A DNA stretch of 42,171 nucleotides from an uncultured Pelagibacteraceae bacterium (GCA_902597575.1 CACJYF010000008.1:1-42171); one strand, 5' to 3'; positions 10,381 to 18,804 are shown, counted from the first letter of the stretch. Numbers and translations are program-made. Notes: a model not told the origin generated them from the sequence alone.

Positions 10381-10727
10381 ATTAATACTTTTAAGTACTT
10401 GTACAGAAATATAACAATTATTGAAAATAAAAATCCAATTATACTTAATGTAAAATTAATGATGTTTAAAAAATATAAACTCAATAAGTAAAATATTAAT
10501 ACCATTAATATTAATATTACAATAATTTTGAGTGAAACTAAGAATAATTTTTTTGAAATTTTAAATATTAATATTTCTTTTTTTTTATCCGACAGAGAAT
10601 TATCAAAAATATTTGAAAAGAGTTTTTTATAAATGACCAGATTTAAACGTAAAAGCTTAAAAAATTTAAGATACACAAAAATTTCATAACAAATGATTAA
10701 AAATATAGCTAACCCTATTTGGGTCAT
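10362..10727 (-). CDS. Hypothetical membrane protein
   Basis: 121 aa with several hydrophobic segments; coupled to neighbours by a 1-nt (upstream) and 19-nt (downstream) overlap. Confidence 0.6.
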   Translation of the reverse strand: MTQIGLAIFLIICYEIFVYLKFFKLLRLNLVIYKKLFSNIFDNSLSDKKKEILIFKISKKLFLVSLKIIVILILMVLIFYLLSLYFLNIINFTLSIIGFLFSIIVIFLYKYLKVLICKIII

Positions 10728-10954
10728 TACTTTTCTTCTTCGTTGGATTTATCTTGTTTTAAATTTTCTTGTTTTCTTTTATTTATAAATTTTTTTATAG
10801 GAAACCAAAGTATTGCAAATATTGATGCAATAATTGCTATAACAATACCTAACGTAGCGGCTATTAGACCTCCTCCCATACCTGGTCCGACATATGATAG
10901 TGCGTGTGTAAAAAAAAAGGCACTGCCTAATATAATTAAAACTAATTTTAACAT
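10727..10954 (-). CDS. Small membrane protein with YVGPGMGGG motif
   Basis: MLKLVLIILGSAFFFTHALSYVGPGMGGGLIAATLGIVIAIIASIFAILWFPIKKFINKRK: signal-like segment, glycine-rich motif, TM helix, charged tail. Overlaps both neighbours. Confidence 0.7.
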   Translation of the reverse strand: MLKLVLIILGSAFFFTHALSYVGPGMGGGLIAATLGIVIAIIASIFAILWFPIKKFINKRKQENLKQDKSNEEEK

Positions 10955-12327
10955 TTTAGATTTTTAATACTTTCTTTAATATTCTTTATCGAGTCAAGAT
11001 TAGAAATTAATCTTGACCAAGCAATTGGATATATTTTTCCATCACCGGATACATTAACAAATTCCCATTCTAATTGACCCTCACTATCATAAAATAATAT
11101 TCTCCCACTATTAGTTTCTTCCATGATAATTGATCCATTAAAAGAGGTATCAGATAGTCCTTCCGTGGGTGTTTTGAATTTTTTTAATTCCAACTGTTCT
11201 GATAGTAATTTTTTATATTTGTTAGTTTTAAAATTATAAATTAATAATTCAGAAAATTTACTATCTTCCGCCTTTGAATTATTATTGTTAAATATAGAAA
11301 TCTCATGGTCGGAGATGATATCAATGTCATGTTGCTCAAAAAATGGACCTCTAATATAATTTACCAGTTCATTAGTATTCGGTCTAAAATGGATTATTGA
11401 TGAGTTCCTTAATAAACTTAAAAAGATATCACCTTTTTTCCAATAAGGTCCATCATTTAAAACTGGCTGAATATCATTCAAGTGCACTGGATCTCTTGAA
11501 GTATACACATCACTATCACTAAAAATTTTGTTTTCTAAAAGAATAGATGAAACTGATTTTTTATAAATTATATTACCATTCTTTGGATTGATCTTAACTA
11601 TTGAATCATCAGCAAATCTTAAACCACTTCTGAAAATATCGAGATTATTTTTAACATTTGAACTTACACCGTTGGGGGTTCCTGCCACCCAAATGTTATC
11701 TTCATGATCCCTCTCTATTGAGTGATGAAAGTTCATTTCTTTAGTAGACCATAAATCATTTCCACAAATATCAATTTTAAACAAAGGTGAAAACATAACA
11801 TTTTTGGCAATTAAACTCCCATCATCTAATATCAAAGGGTGGCCATATTGAAATCTTTTTTGAGTATTGTCTTTTCCTACCTTGAACTTTTCATAAGTTA
11901 AATCAATATTATGATCATATCTGTGAATAACTTTTAAGTTACTTAAATCAAGAATCTCAACCACTGATTTTTTTTTTTCTCTATCATATCGAGGCAGAAC
12001 TAAAAGTTCTTTTCTTTCAGGATTTATATTTATATTATAAAATTTAAGGTAATCACCCTTATTATTTTTTTTTATTTTGACAATATTTTCAACTTTTTCA
12101 CCGTGTGCTCTTGGTATTTGTTTTAATGGTTCAAGTTTATTTCCAAAACGTAAAATCTTTTCAAAATTTATTGGTATAGAAGCAATTGAAATAGCAATTT
12201 TTTGTAATCTAGGAAATCTTGGACCATACTCATAATAATGAATTATTAATGATCCAAACAAAATAGTTCCTAAGAGTATTAAAGATATTAGGAATACTGC
12301 AACCCAAACTGATATTTTTTTGAACAT
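10948..12327 (-). CDS. Arylsulfotransferase (ASST)-like membrane-anchored protein
   Basis: 459 aa; N-terminal TM anchor, then blade-like repeats with conserved-looking His sites (MNFHHSIERDHEDNIWVAG, RDPVHLNDIQPV, FFEQHDIDII) and C-terminal NSGRILFYDSEGQLEWEFVN. Confidence 0.72.
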   Translation of the reverse strand: MFKKISVWVAVFLISLILLGTILFGSLIIHYYEYGPRFPRLQKIAISIASIPINFEKILRFGNKLEPLKQIPRAHGEKVENIVKIKKNNKGDYLKFYNININPERKELLVLPRYDREKKKSVVEILDLSNLKVIHRYDHNIDLTYEKFKVGKDNTQKRFQYGHPLILDDGSLIAKNVMFSPLFKIDICGNDLWSTKEMNFHHSIERDHEDNIWVAGTPNGVSSNVKNNLDIFRSGLRFADDSIVKINPKNGNIIYKKSVSSILLENKIFSDSDVYTSRDPVHLNDIQPVLNDGPYWKKGDIFLSLLRNSSIIHFRPNTNELVNYIRGPFFEQHDIDIISDHEISIFNNNNSKAEDSKFSELLIYNFKTNKYKKLLSEQLELKKFKTPTEGLSDTSFNGSIIMEETNSGRILFYDSEGQLEWEFVNVSGDGKIYPIAWSRLISNLDSIKNIKESIKNLKC

Positions 12328-12343
12328 AATAATAATTATTATT

Positions 12344-12757
12344 TTATTCTGTATTGATATCTATAAATATTTTATCTGCCCAATCCTTTGCATTTTTTGT
12401 TGTGACTCTAAAATTATATTTTTCTGGCTTAACAAACATCTTATTTGTATCCTCAAATCTTCCTTCATCGATAGTATCCAGCCAAATTATATAATCTGCA
12501 GGGAATAAATTTCTAGCTTCTGGAGTTGGGCAGACAAAATCTGCGACGACATTTTGTCCTTGATTCTTATATTCCTCAGCTTTGCTCCACATTCTTTTTG
12601 CTTGTCTAACCCTACCTTCTGCAGAAAAATCCCAATCATTTGCTTCTTTCCGCACTTCATCAGCATTAAGCCATTTAGCTTTTAACAAAGGCACTAAATG
12701 AGAGGCTAAAGTTGTTTTGCCTGCACCGGGCAAACCCATTATTAATATAATTTTCAT
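12344..12757 (-). CDS. Adenylylsulfate (APS) kinase-like P-loop protein
   Basis: MKIILIMGLPGAGKTTLASHL P-loop; LNADEVR...WDFSAEGRVRQAKRMWSKAEEYKNQGQNVVADFVCPTPEARNLF resembles APS kinase. ATG at 12757 forms TAATG with the upstream gene. Confidence 0.75.
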   Translation of the reverse strand: MKIILIMGLPGAGKTTLASHLVPLLKAKWLNADEVRKEANDWDFSAEGRVRQAKRMWSKAEEYKNQGQNVVADFVCPTPEARNLFPADYIIWLDTIDEGRFEDTNKMFVKPEKYNFRVTTKNAKDWADKIFIDINTE

Positions 12758-13383
12758 TATTTTACTTTGTACAAACCCAACCAAGCATTGACATCTTTGC
12801 TAGCAATATAATCAGACTTAAAAAACTCTATTTCACTCCAAAGATTTGTTTTATTTAATTCCTGTATTTTTTTATCAAATCCATAATTTTTGTATATACC
12901 CTCATTAATAGTGAAACAAATTAGACCACCTTTTTTAGTTATTCTTAAGAATTCATCTAACGCATTTGGTTTTACGTGGCCAAAAGTAAAAGTGCCTACA
13001 CAAAAAATTGCATCATAAGTATTATCTTTTAAATTGATTGGTTTGTTTAAATCAGTCCTAAGCAGTTTTTTATATAAATTTAACGGAATAGTGTTCAGTA
13101 ATTTTTGTGATAGATCTGCGCCATGAAAGTTTTTGAAACCGAATTTTTTTAGTTCTGAGCCTACTAAACCAGTTCCACAGCCAGCGTCAAAGATCAAAGC
13201 ATCTTTATTTTTCTCATATTTTAGGAAAGTATTAACAGTTTCTTTTGGTCCTGTATAATTCCAATCAACCATATCTTTATTATATTTGTCATTTTCACCC
13301 CACTCATCGTAGTAATCCATTACCTCTTTTGTGGTTTTCAATTTATAAATTGGTACTTTGTTTCCTACGTCTTTTTGTGCCAT
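12757..13383 (-). CDS. Class I SAM-dependent methyltransferase
   Basis: ALIFDAGCGTGLVGSELKKFGFKNFHGADLSQKLL; CVGTFTFGHV; EFLRITKKGGLICFTINE. Confidence 0.9.
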   Translation of the reverse strand: MAQKDVGNKVPIYKLKTTKEVMDYYDEWGENDKYNKDMVDWNYTGPKETVNTFLKYEKNKDALIFDAGCGTGLVGSELKKFGFKNFHGADLSQKLLNTIPLNLYKKLLRTDLNKPINLKDNTYDAIFCVGTFTFGHVKPNALDEFLRITKKGGLICFTINEGIYKNYGFDKKIQELNKTNLWSEIEFFKSDYIASKDVNAWLGLYKVK

Positions 13384-13447
13384 TAAATAATTATATTATA
13401 AGATGAATTTCTTTGACAGTATTTTCAAAAGATATAATTATCTAAAT

Positions 13448-14176
13448 ATGAAATTTTCTCTTGAAATAAGTCCCAAAACTGACTTAAGCACTGTTCCAAA
13501 AGTGAGTGATGTTTATATCACAATGTTGCCTGGGGGTGACTACAAAGAAACAGCTCAACAAGCAGTTGATTTGGTTAAAAAAGGCTTTAACCCAGTTCCT
13601 CATTTCCCTGCTCGATCAATGCAAGATGAAAAACAGCTAAAAGATTATGTTTCAAGATGTAAAGATGGGGGCGTTAAACAAGTGCTAGTAATCGGAGGTG
13701 GTAGAGAGCCGATGGGAAAATTCGATAGCTCCTTCCAACTTTTGGAGACTGGTTATTTTGAGAAGATGACAATAGGAATTGCTGGACACCCGGAGGGGAG
13801 TCCTGATATATCCGATTCAGATTTAAAAAAAGCTATGATAGATAAAAAACCTTATGCTGATTACATAGTAACACAATGGTTGCTAGATCCTCAGCCTATT
13901 ATAGATTTTATTTCAAAACAAAGTGTGCCAGTGCATGTAGGAATTACTGGGCCTCTAAAGATATCAAGCCTAATAAAATTTGCAAATATCGTTGGAGCAA
14001 AAAATTCCTTAAATTTTCTTAAATCTAATTTTAGCAAGGCATTAGATTTATTAAAACCTAAAGACCCAAATGATTTAATTGGGAAAATTAAATCTCATAC
14101 TGATTTTTTTCACATTTATACATTCGGCGGCTTGACGGAAACTAACAAGTGGTTGAAGGAGAACAAATATGTCTAA
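13448..14176 (+). CDS. Methylenetetrahydrofolate reductase (MetF)-like protein
   Basis: MKFSLEISPKTDL...FNPVPHFPARSMQDEKQL...VLVIGGG...IGIAGHPEGSPD is MTHFR-like. Short (242 aa from the internal ATG at 13448). Confidence 0.85.
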   Translation: MKFSLEISPKTDLSTVPKVSDVYITMLPGGDYKETAQQAVDLVKKGFNPVPHFPARSMQDEKQLKDYVSRCKDGGVKQVLVIGGGREPMGKFDSSFQLLETGYFEKMTIGIAGHPEGSPDISDSDLKKAMIDKKPYADYIVTQWLLDPQPIIDFISKQSVPVHVGITGPLKISSLIKFANIVGAKNSLNFLKSNFSKALDLLKPKDPNDLIGKIKSHTDFFHIYTFGGLTETNKWLKENKYV

Positions 14177-15527
14177 AGAGTTTGATTATACAAAATTAAA
14201 ACATGCTACATCAGTCGATCAGTCTGATAGAGAAGTCCCTTATAACTTAAGGCAAAGTGGTCCTACAAAAGTTGAAATGTTAATTTCTACAAGAGTTAGA
14301 AAATCACCTTATTGGCATTTATCTATGCAAGCAGGATGTTGGAGGGCAACAGTATACAATAGAATTTATCATCCAAGAGGGTATGTTAAACCTGAAGATG
14401 GTGGTGCAATGGTTGAATATGATGCAATCGTAAACCATGTTACAATGTGGAATGTTGCTGTCGAAAGACAAATAAGAGTTAAAGGTCCTGATGCAGAAAA
14501 ATTTGTGGATTATGTAATTACTAGAGATGCAACAAAAATTTCCCCGATGAGAGCAAGATATGTAATTTTATGTAATGCCTATGGTGGAGTTTTAAATGAT
14601 CCAATTCTTTTAAGAATTTCAGAAGATGAATTCTGGTTTTCTCTATCAGACTCCGATATTGGAATGTATCTACAAGGTGTAAACGCTGATGGAAGATTTA
14701 ATTGTAAAATTGAAGAAACTGACCATTGCCCAGTTCAAATACAAGGTCCTAAATCTAAAGCTTTAATGAAAGATCTTTGTGGCGATCAGTTTGATTTGGA
14801 TAATATGCCTTTTTACGGATTAGCTGAGGCAAAAATAGCAGGAAGAAGTTGTGTAATTTCACAATCTGGTTTCTCTGGAGAAGCTGGATATGAGATTTAT
14901 TTAAGAAATGCAACACTATACGCGGATGATATGTGGAACGCTGTTCTAAAAGCTGGTGAAAAACATAATTTGATGGTTATTGCTCCAGCTCACCACAGAA
15001 GAATTCAAGCAGGCATACTTTCTTGGGGGCAAGATATGGATCAGCAACATAATCCTTTTCAGTGTAATCTTGGTTATCAAGTTTCTTTATCTGGTAAAGG
15101 AGAATGGAATAAAAAGTCTGACTATGTAGGTAAAGAAGTTTTAGAAAAAATGAAGTCAGAAATAAAAGCAGGAAAGAAACCTTACAAACTGCAATTAGTT
15201 GGTTTAGAGCTGGGTGGAAAGCCAATAGAAGATTATGCACCTGATTTTTGGTTAATCTCAAATGCAAATGGTGGTGATCCTGTTGGATTTATTACCTCTC
15301 CTTGGTGGCATCCTGAGAAGAAGACTAATATTGCAATGGGCTACGTTCCTTTTGACGGGACTTTGAATGCTAATGGTTTTCCGAAGGGAAAAGTTGGAAC
15401 CAAATTTAAAGTTCATCTTCCAGAGAAATATTCAAATAGTCCAGGTCAACCAGTAGATGCAGTTGTAGTTGATATACCATTCAAAGAGTCTTTTAATAAG
15501 AATACCAGAGAGGTGGTTACAGGTTAA
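14169..15527 (+). CDS. GcvT/DmdA-like folate-dependent demethylase
   Basis: 452 aa; STRVRKSPYWHLSMQAGCWRATVYNRIYHP...TMWNVAVERQIRVKGPDAEKFVDYVITRD...GGVLNDPILLRISEDEFWFSLSDSDIGMYLQG strongly resembles the DmdA/GcvT superfamily; overlaps metF-like by 8 nt. Confidence 0.85.
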   Translation: MSKEFDYTKLKHATSVDQSDREVPYNLRQSGPTKVEMLISTRVRKSPYWHLSMQAGCWRATVYNRIYHPRGYVKPEDGGAMVEYDAIVNHVTMWNVAVERQIRVKGPDAEKFVDYVITRDATKISPMRARYVILCNAYGGVLNDPILLRISEDEFWFSLSDSDIGMYLQGVNADGRFNCKIEETDHCPVQIQGPKSKALMKDLCGDQFDLDNMPFYGLAEAKIAGRSCVISQSGFSGEAGYEIYLRNATLYADDMWNAVLKAGEKHNLMVIAPAHHRRIQAGILSWGQDMDQQHNPFQCNLGYQVSLSGKGEWNKKSDYVGKEVLEKMKSEIKAGKKPYKLQLVGLELGGKPIEDYAPDFWLISNANGGDPVGFITSPWWHPEKKTNIAMGYVPFDGTLNANGFPKGKVGTKFKVHLPEKYSNSPGQPVDAVVVDIPFKESFNKNTREVVTG

Positions 15528-15543
15528 TAGTTTTTGAAAGAGC

Positions 15544-15561
15544 TAGATTACTTTTAATCTA
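15544..15561 (+). repeat. Small hairpin (TAGATTA-CTTT-TAATCTA)
   Basis: Perfect 7-bp inverted repeat with 4-nt loop between the DmdA-like stop and the 34-aa ORF start. Confidence 0.4.
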
Positions 15562-15562
15562 A

Positions 15563-15667
15563 ATGTCTAAAAGTTTTTTAATTGGAATTTGCATTATCAT
15601 TATTATTGCTTTAATAGTCTTTCCATTGATTGTTTCATACAAAGAGCAAAAAAATAAAAAAAATTAA
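15563..15667 (+). CDS. Candidate 34-aa single-TM microprotein
   Basis: MSKSFLIGICIIIIIALIVFPLIVSYKEQKNKKN; below the ORF-track length cutoff; stop codon abuts the next ATG at 15668. Confidence 0.5.
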   Translation: MSKSFLIGICIIIIIALIVFPLIVSYKEQKNKKN

Positions 15668-16210
15668 ATGTTTGGAGAGTTTTTAAATATTATCTTTAAG
15701 TCTATTAAACTAGACAAGTCTCTTTATACAGATAATAGAAATTTTGGTGAAGCCTCAATTTATTTTGCTGGATTAATTATGATCTTAGATGGAGTAGCGG
15801 GTGCTGTAGCTGCAAATACAGTCATCAAGACAGCTATCGGGATGTCAGGACTAACAGCAATTTTAACTTGGTTTATTTGGGCAATTTTAATTTATGTTTT
15901 GGGAGTGAAGATATTTCCTGATAAACAAACAAAAGTCTCTTTTAAAAAAGTGTTAACTTTTGTTGGATTTGCTCACGCTCCTGGTCTACTGAGATTCTTT
16001 GCTGTTACTCCTGAGTTAATGATACCAATAATTTTTATTACTCAATTTTGGATTTTTGCTGCGCTAATTATCTCAACAAGACAAATTTTAAATTTTAAAT
16101 CAAATTTAAAATCTTTTGGAATTGTGTTCTTATCTTTTCTAATTATTGTCTTCTTATCTATTTCTTTTGTAATGAGTAGAATGAATGCTTTACCGGTAAA
16201 CAGTATTTAA
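15668..16210 (+). CDS. Yip1-family-like integral membrane protein
   Basis: 180 aa, several TM segments, with GFAHAPGLLRFFAV as in bacterial Yip1-domain proteins. Confidence 0.7.
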   Translation: MFGEFLNIIFKSIKLDKSLYTDNRNFGEASIYFAGLIMILDGVAGAVAANTVIKTAIGMSGLTAILTWFIWAILIYVLGVKIFPDKQTKVSFKKVLTFVGFAHAPGLLRFFAVTPELMIPIIFITQFWIFAALIISTRQILNFKSNLKSFGIVFLSFLIIVFLSISFVMSRMNALPVNSI

Positions 16211-16362
16211 ATCGGAAAAATTGTTTTTGAAACTCTGCACGATTTACAAATTTTAAATCCTGTTAAAATTAAATTTTGAGTAACACTCTCATCTTCCTTT
16301 TTACACTCATCACAAATATCATCTAACTCTTTTGAATTATCAAAATCTTTATCATTGCTCAT
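16207..16362 (-). CDS. Candidate 51-aa zinc-ribbon-like microprotein
   Basis: Hand translation: MSNDKDFDNSKELDDICDECKKEDESVTQNLILTGFKICKSCRVSKTIFPI; CX2C-X18-CX2C; stop shares TTAA with the convergent Yip1-like gene. Confidence 0.6.
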   Translation of the reverse strand: MSNDKDFDNSKELDDICDECKKEDESVTQNLILTGFKICKSCRVSKTIFPI

Positions 16363-16465
16363 TTTATGAAAACATTATTAATGATATTAACACTTTTTTT
16401 TAGTTTTATTTATTTTATTGAAATTTTTATTCAATTTTGAAATAAGATTATATTTAAATTTTTCA

Positions 16466-16957
16466 ATGAAAAAGATCAAAAATCAAAAAGTAGCATTGGT
16501 GATGGGTAGTCAATCGGACTATAAAACAATGAAATTAGCTGCAAAAGTACTTAAAATTCTCGGTGTTAAATTTGAAACTAAAATAATTTCAGCTCATAGA
16601 ACACCTAAAAGAATGTATGAATTTTCAAGTAAGGCAAAAAAAAATAATATTAGTGTTATAATTGCTGGTGCCGGAGGATCTGCGCATTTACCTGGAATGA
16701 TTGCAGCTTTAACTTCAATTCCTGTTTTGGGTGTTCCAATTGAAAGTAAAAAACTTAAAGGCTTAGATAGTCTTTTGTCAATTGCCCAAATGCCTAAGGG
16801 TATCCCAGTAGGAACATTAGCTATAGGAAATGATGGAGCGATAAACGCAGCATTACTTGCTGCATCAATAATTGCAAATAATAATTTTACTGTAAGTAAG
16901 AGATTAGAAAAATGGCGTGCATCACAAACAAGATCTGTAAAAAAAAGACCTAAGTAA
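16466..16957 (+). CDS. purE: N5-carboxyaminoimidazole ribonucleotide mutase
   Basis: VALVMGSQSDYKTMKLAAKVLKILGVKFETKIISAHRTPKRMYEF...GAGGSAHLPGMIAALTSIPVLGVP; ATG at 16466 preferred. Confidence 0.97.
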   Translation: MKKIKNQKVALVMGSQSDYKTMKLAAKVLKILGVKFETKIISAHRTPKRMYEFSSKAKKNNISVIIAGAGGSAHLPGMIAALTSIPVLGVPIESKKLKGLDSLLSIAQMPKGIPVGTLAIGNDGAINAALLAASIIANNNFTVSKRLEKWRASQTRSVKKRPK

Positions 16958-16962
16958 GATTA

Positions 16963-18012
16963 ATGTCAGAGATAAAGTTAGGCATTATCGGTGGTGGTCA
17001 ACTCGGAAGTATGCTTTCAAATGCTGCACAAAAGTTGAATATAAAAACAGTAATCTATTGTGATGATTTAGATGCACCAGCAAAAAATTTTTGTGATGAG
17101 TTTATTTGTGGTAAATACGATGAAAAAGAAAAAATTAATGAATTTATCGAAAAGGTAGATATCGTTACATATGAATTTGAAAATATTCCATTTGAAACTC
17201 TCAATGAAATCAATAAGATAAAGCCTGTATTACCAAAACCATCTATCAATAGACTAATACAACACAGGTTAGCTGAAAAAGATTTTGTAAATAAACTTAA
17301 TATTAGAACCACACAATATGCATCTGTTGATAAAAAATCTGAATTAGATTCTTTAAAAGATTTGCTTCCAGGTATTTTAAAAACAACAACTATGGGTTAC
17401 GATGGTAAAGGCCAATACCCTATTAAAGAAATTAAAGAGGTGGATGCTTTAAATATAGATTTTTCCAAAGGCTACATACTAGAAAAATTAGTAAAACTTA
17501 AAAAAGAAATTTCAGTGATTATTACAAGATTTGGAAATAACGAATATGAAATTTATGAACCAATAGAAAATATTCATGAAGATCAAATACTTAAATACTC
17601 AAGTATACCTGCTGATATAAGTGAAAATATTTTTAAACAATCGAAAAATTGGGCTATGGATATTGCTGAAGAATTAAAGTTTATAGGAACTCTTTGTGTA
17701 GAATTTTTTATAGATAGAAATGAAAATTTATTTGTTAACGAAATTGCTCCTAGAGTACATAATTCTGGTCATCTCACTATCAACGCTTACAATGTTAGCC
17801 AATTTGAAAATCATGTAAGAGCAGTTTGTTCTCTAAAAAAAGTCTCATTAAAAAAACTATCTAATGCAAAGATGGTTAATTTAATAGGAAGTCAGATTGA
17901 GCAATATAGAAAAAGTAATAGTTTAGGTGAAAACGAATTTTTTTTTGATTATTTAAAAAAAGAAATTAAAGCTAAAAGAAAGATGGGACACATCACTACT
18001 TTGATAAAATGA
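16963..18012 (+). CDS. purK: 5-(carboxyamino)imidazole ribonucleotide synthase
   Basis: LGIIGGGQLGSMLSNAAQKLNI; ATP-grasp features (KTTTMGYDGKGQ, NEIAPRVHNSGH); downstream of purE. Confidence 0.97.
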   Translation: MSEIKLGIIGGGQLGSMLSNAAQKLNIKTVIYCDDLDAPAKNFCDEFICGKYDEKEKINEFIEKVDIVTYEFENIPFETLNEINKIKPVLPKPSINRLIQHRLAEKDFVNKLNIRTTQYASVDKKSELDSLKDLLPGILKTTTMGYDGKGQYPIKEIKEVDALNIDFSKGYILEKLVKLKKEISVIITRFGNNEYEIYEPIENIHEDQILKYSSIPADISENIFKQSKNWAMDIAEELKFIGTLCVEFFIDRNENLFVNEIAPRVHNSGHLTINAYNVSQFENHVRAVCSLKKVSLKKLSNAKMVNLIGSQIEQYRKSNSLGENEFFFDYLKKEIKAKRKMGHITTLIK

Positions 18013-18476
18013 TAGAGTCGATTGAAGGAAATTTTGATCATCCAGAAGTAAATGAACTTCTTACAAAACATTTTAAAGAACTAAGAGCTGCATCCCCACA
18101 GGGAAGTGCCCATGTTCTGGATATCCCTGGTTTAAAGGTTTCGTCAATAAAATTTTGGAGTCTATGGGAAAATAGCAACTTAATGGGATGTGGTGCGCTT
18201 AAATTTTTAAGTAAAGACCATGGTGAATTTAAGTCAATAAGAGTTCATGATAACTTTAGAAATAAAGGAAACGGAATTAAGATAATAAAATATTTAATCA
18301 ATGAAGCAAAAAATCTAAATATTCTTAGAATTAGTATTGAAACAGGTTCTGGAGAATTTTTTGAGCCTGCAAGAAAGTTATTTAAAAGTTGTAACTTTCA
18401 GCCTTGTGAGCCTTTTGCGCATTATAAAGAGGACATAAATTCTCTTTATTTTACAAAACTAATTAGCAATGATTAA
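18009..18476 (+). CDS. GNAT-family N-acetyltransferase
   Basis: SLWENSNLMGCGALKFL...GEFKSIRVHDNFRNKGNGIKIIKYLINEAK; ETGSGEFFEPARKLFKSCNF. Confidence 0.9.
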   Translation: MIESIEGNFDHPEVNELLTKHFKELRAASPQGSAHVLDIPGLKVSSIKFWSLWENSNLMGCGALKFLSKDHGEFKSIRVHDNFRNKGNGIKIIKYLINEAKNLNILRISIETGSGEFFEPARKLFKSCNFQPCEPFAHYKEDINSLYFTKLISND

Positions 18477-18586
18477 TATTTAAACTAGTAAGTAGATCAA
18501 TTTAGTTGACAAAAGACTAAAAATTTTAAAGAAAGGCACAATTACTTAATTATAAGTGATAAATTAACATAACAATAAGTAAAAAT

Positions 18587-18793
18587 ATGAGTCTACAAGG
18601 TAAAGTAAAATGGTTCAATCCAACTAAAGGTTATGGTTTTATTGAACGAGAAGACAAAGAAAAAGATGTATTTGTTCACGTTTCAGCAGTGAGAGATGCT
18701 GGCATGAACGGTTTAGATGAGGGTCAAGCTTTGACTTTCGATGTTGAAGATGGTCCTAAAGGTCCTTCAGCAGTTAACTTAAAAACTGCATAA
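18587..18793 (+). CDS. cspA: Cold-shock domain protein
   Basis: 68 aa; [31 protein letters not shown] (RNP motifs). Confidence 0.96.
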   Translation: MSLQGKVKWFNPTKGYGFIEREDKEKDVFVHVSAVRDAGMNGLDEGQALTFDVEDGPKGPSAVNLKTA

Positions 18794-18804
18794 TTTTCAA
18801 AAAT

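Noticed and set aside
14977-15267. 96-aa antisense ORF inside the DmdA-like gene
   Set aside because: Fully inside a convincing coding region on the other strand; no recognisable motifs.
16366-16440. 24-aa plus-strand ORF MKTLLMILTLFFSFIYFIEIFIQF in the purE 5' region
   Set aside because: Very short, hydrophobic by AT bias, no clear ribosome-binding site; not distinguishable from chance.
18506-18586. TTGACA-like -35 element and long AT-rich leader before cspA
   Set aside because: A -35-like TTGACA is present but no convincing -10 at proper spacing; only a possible promoter.
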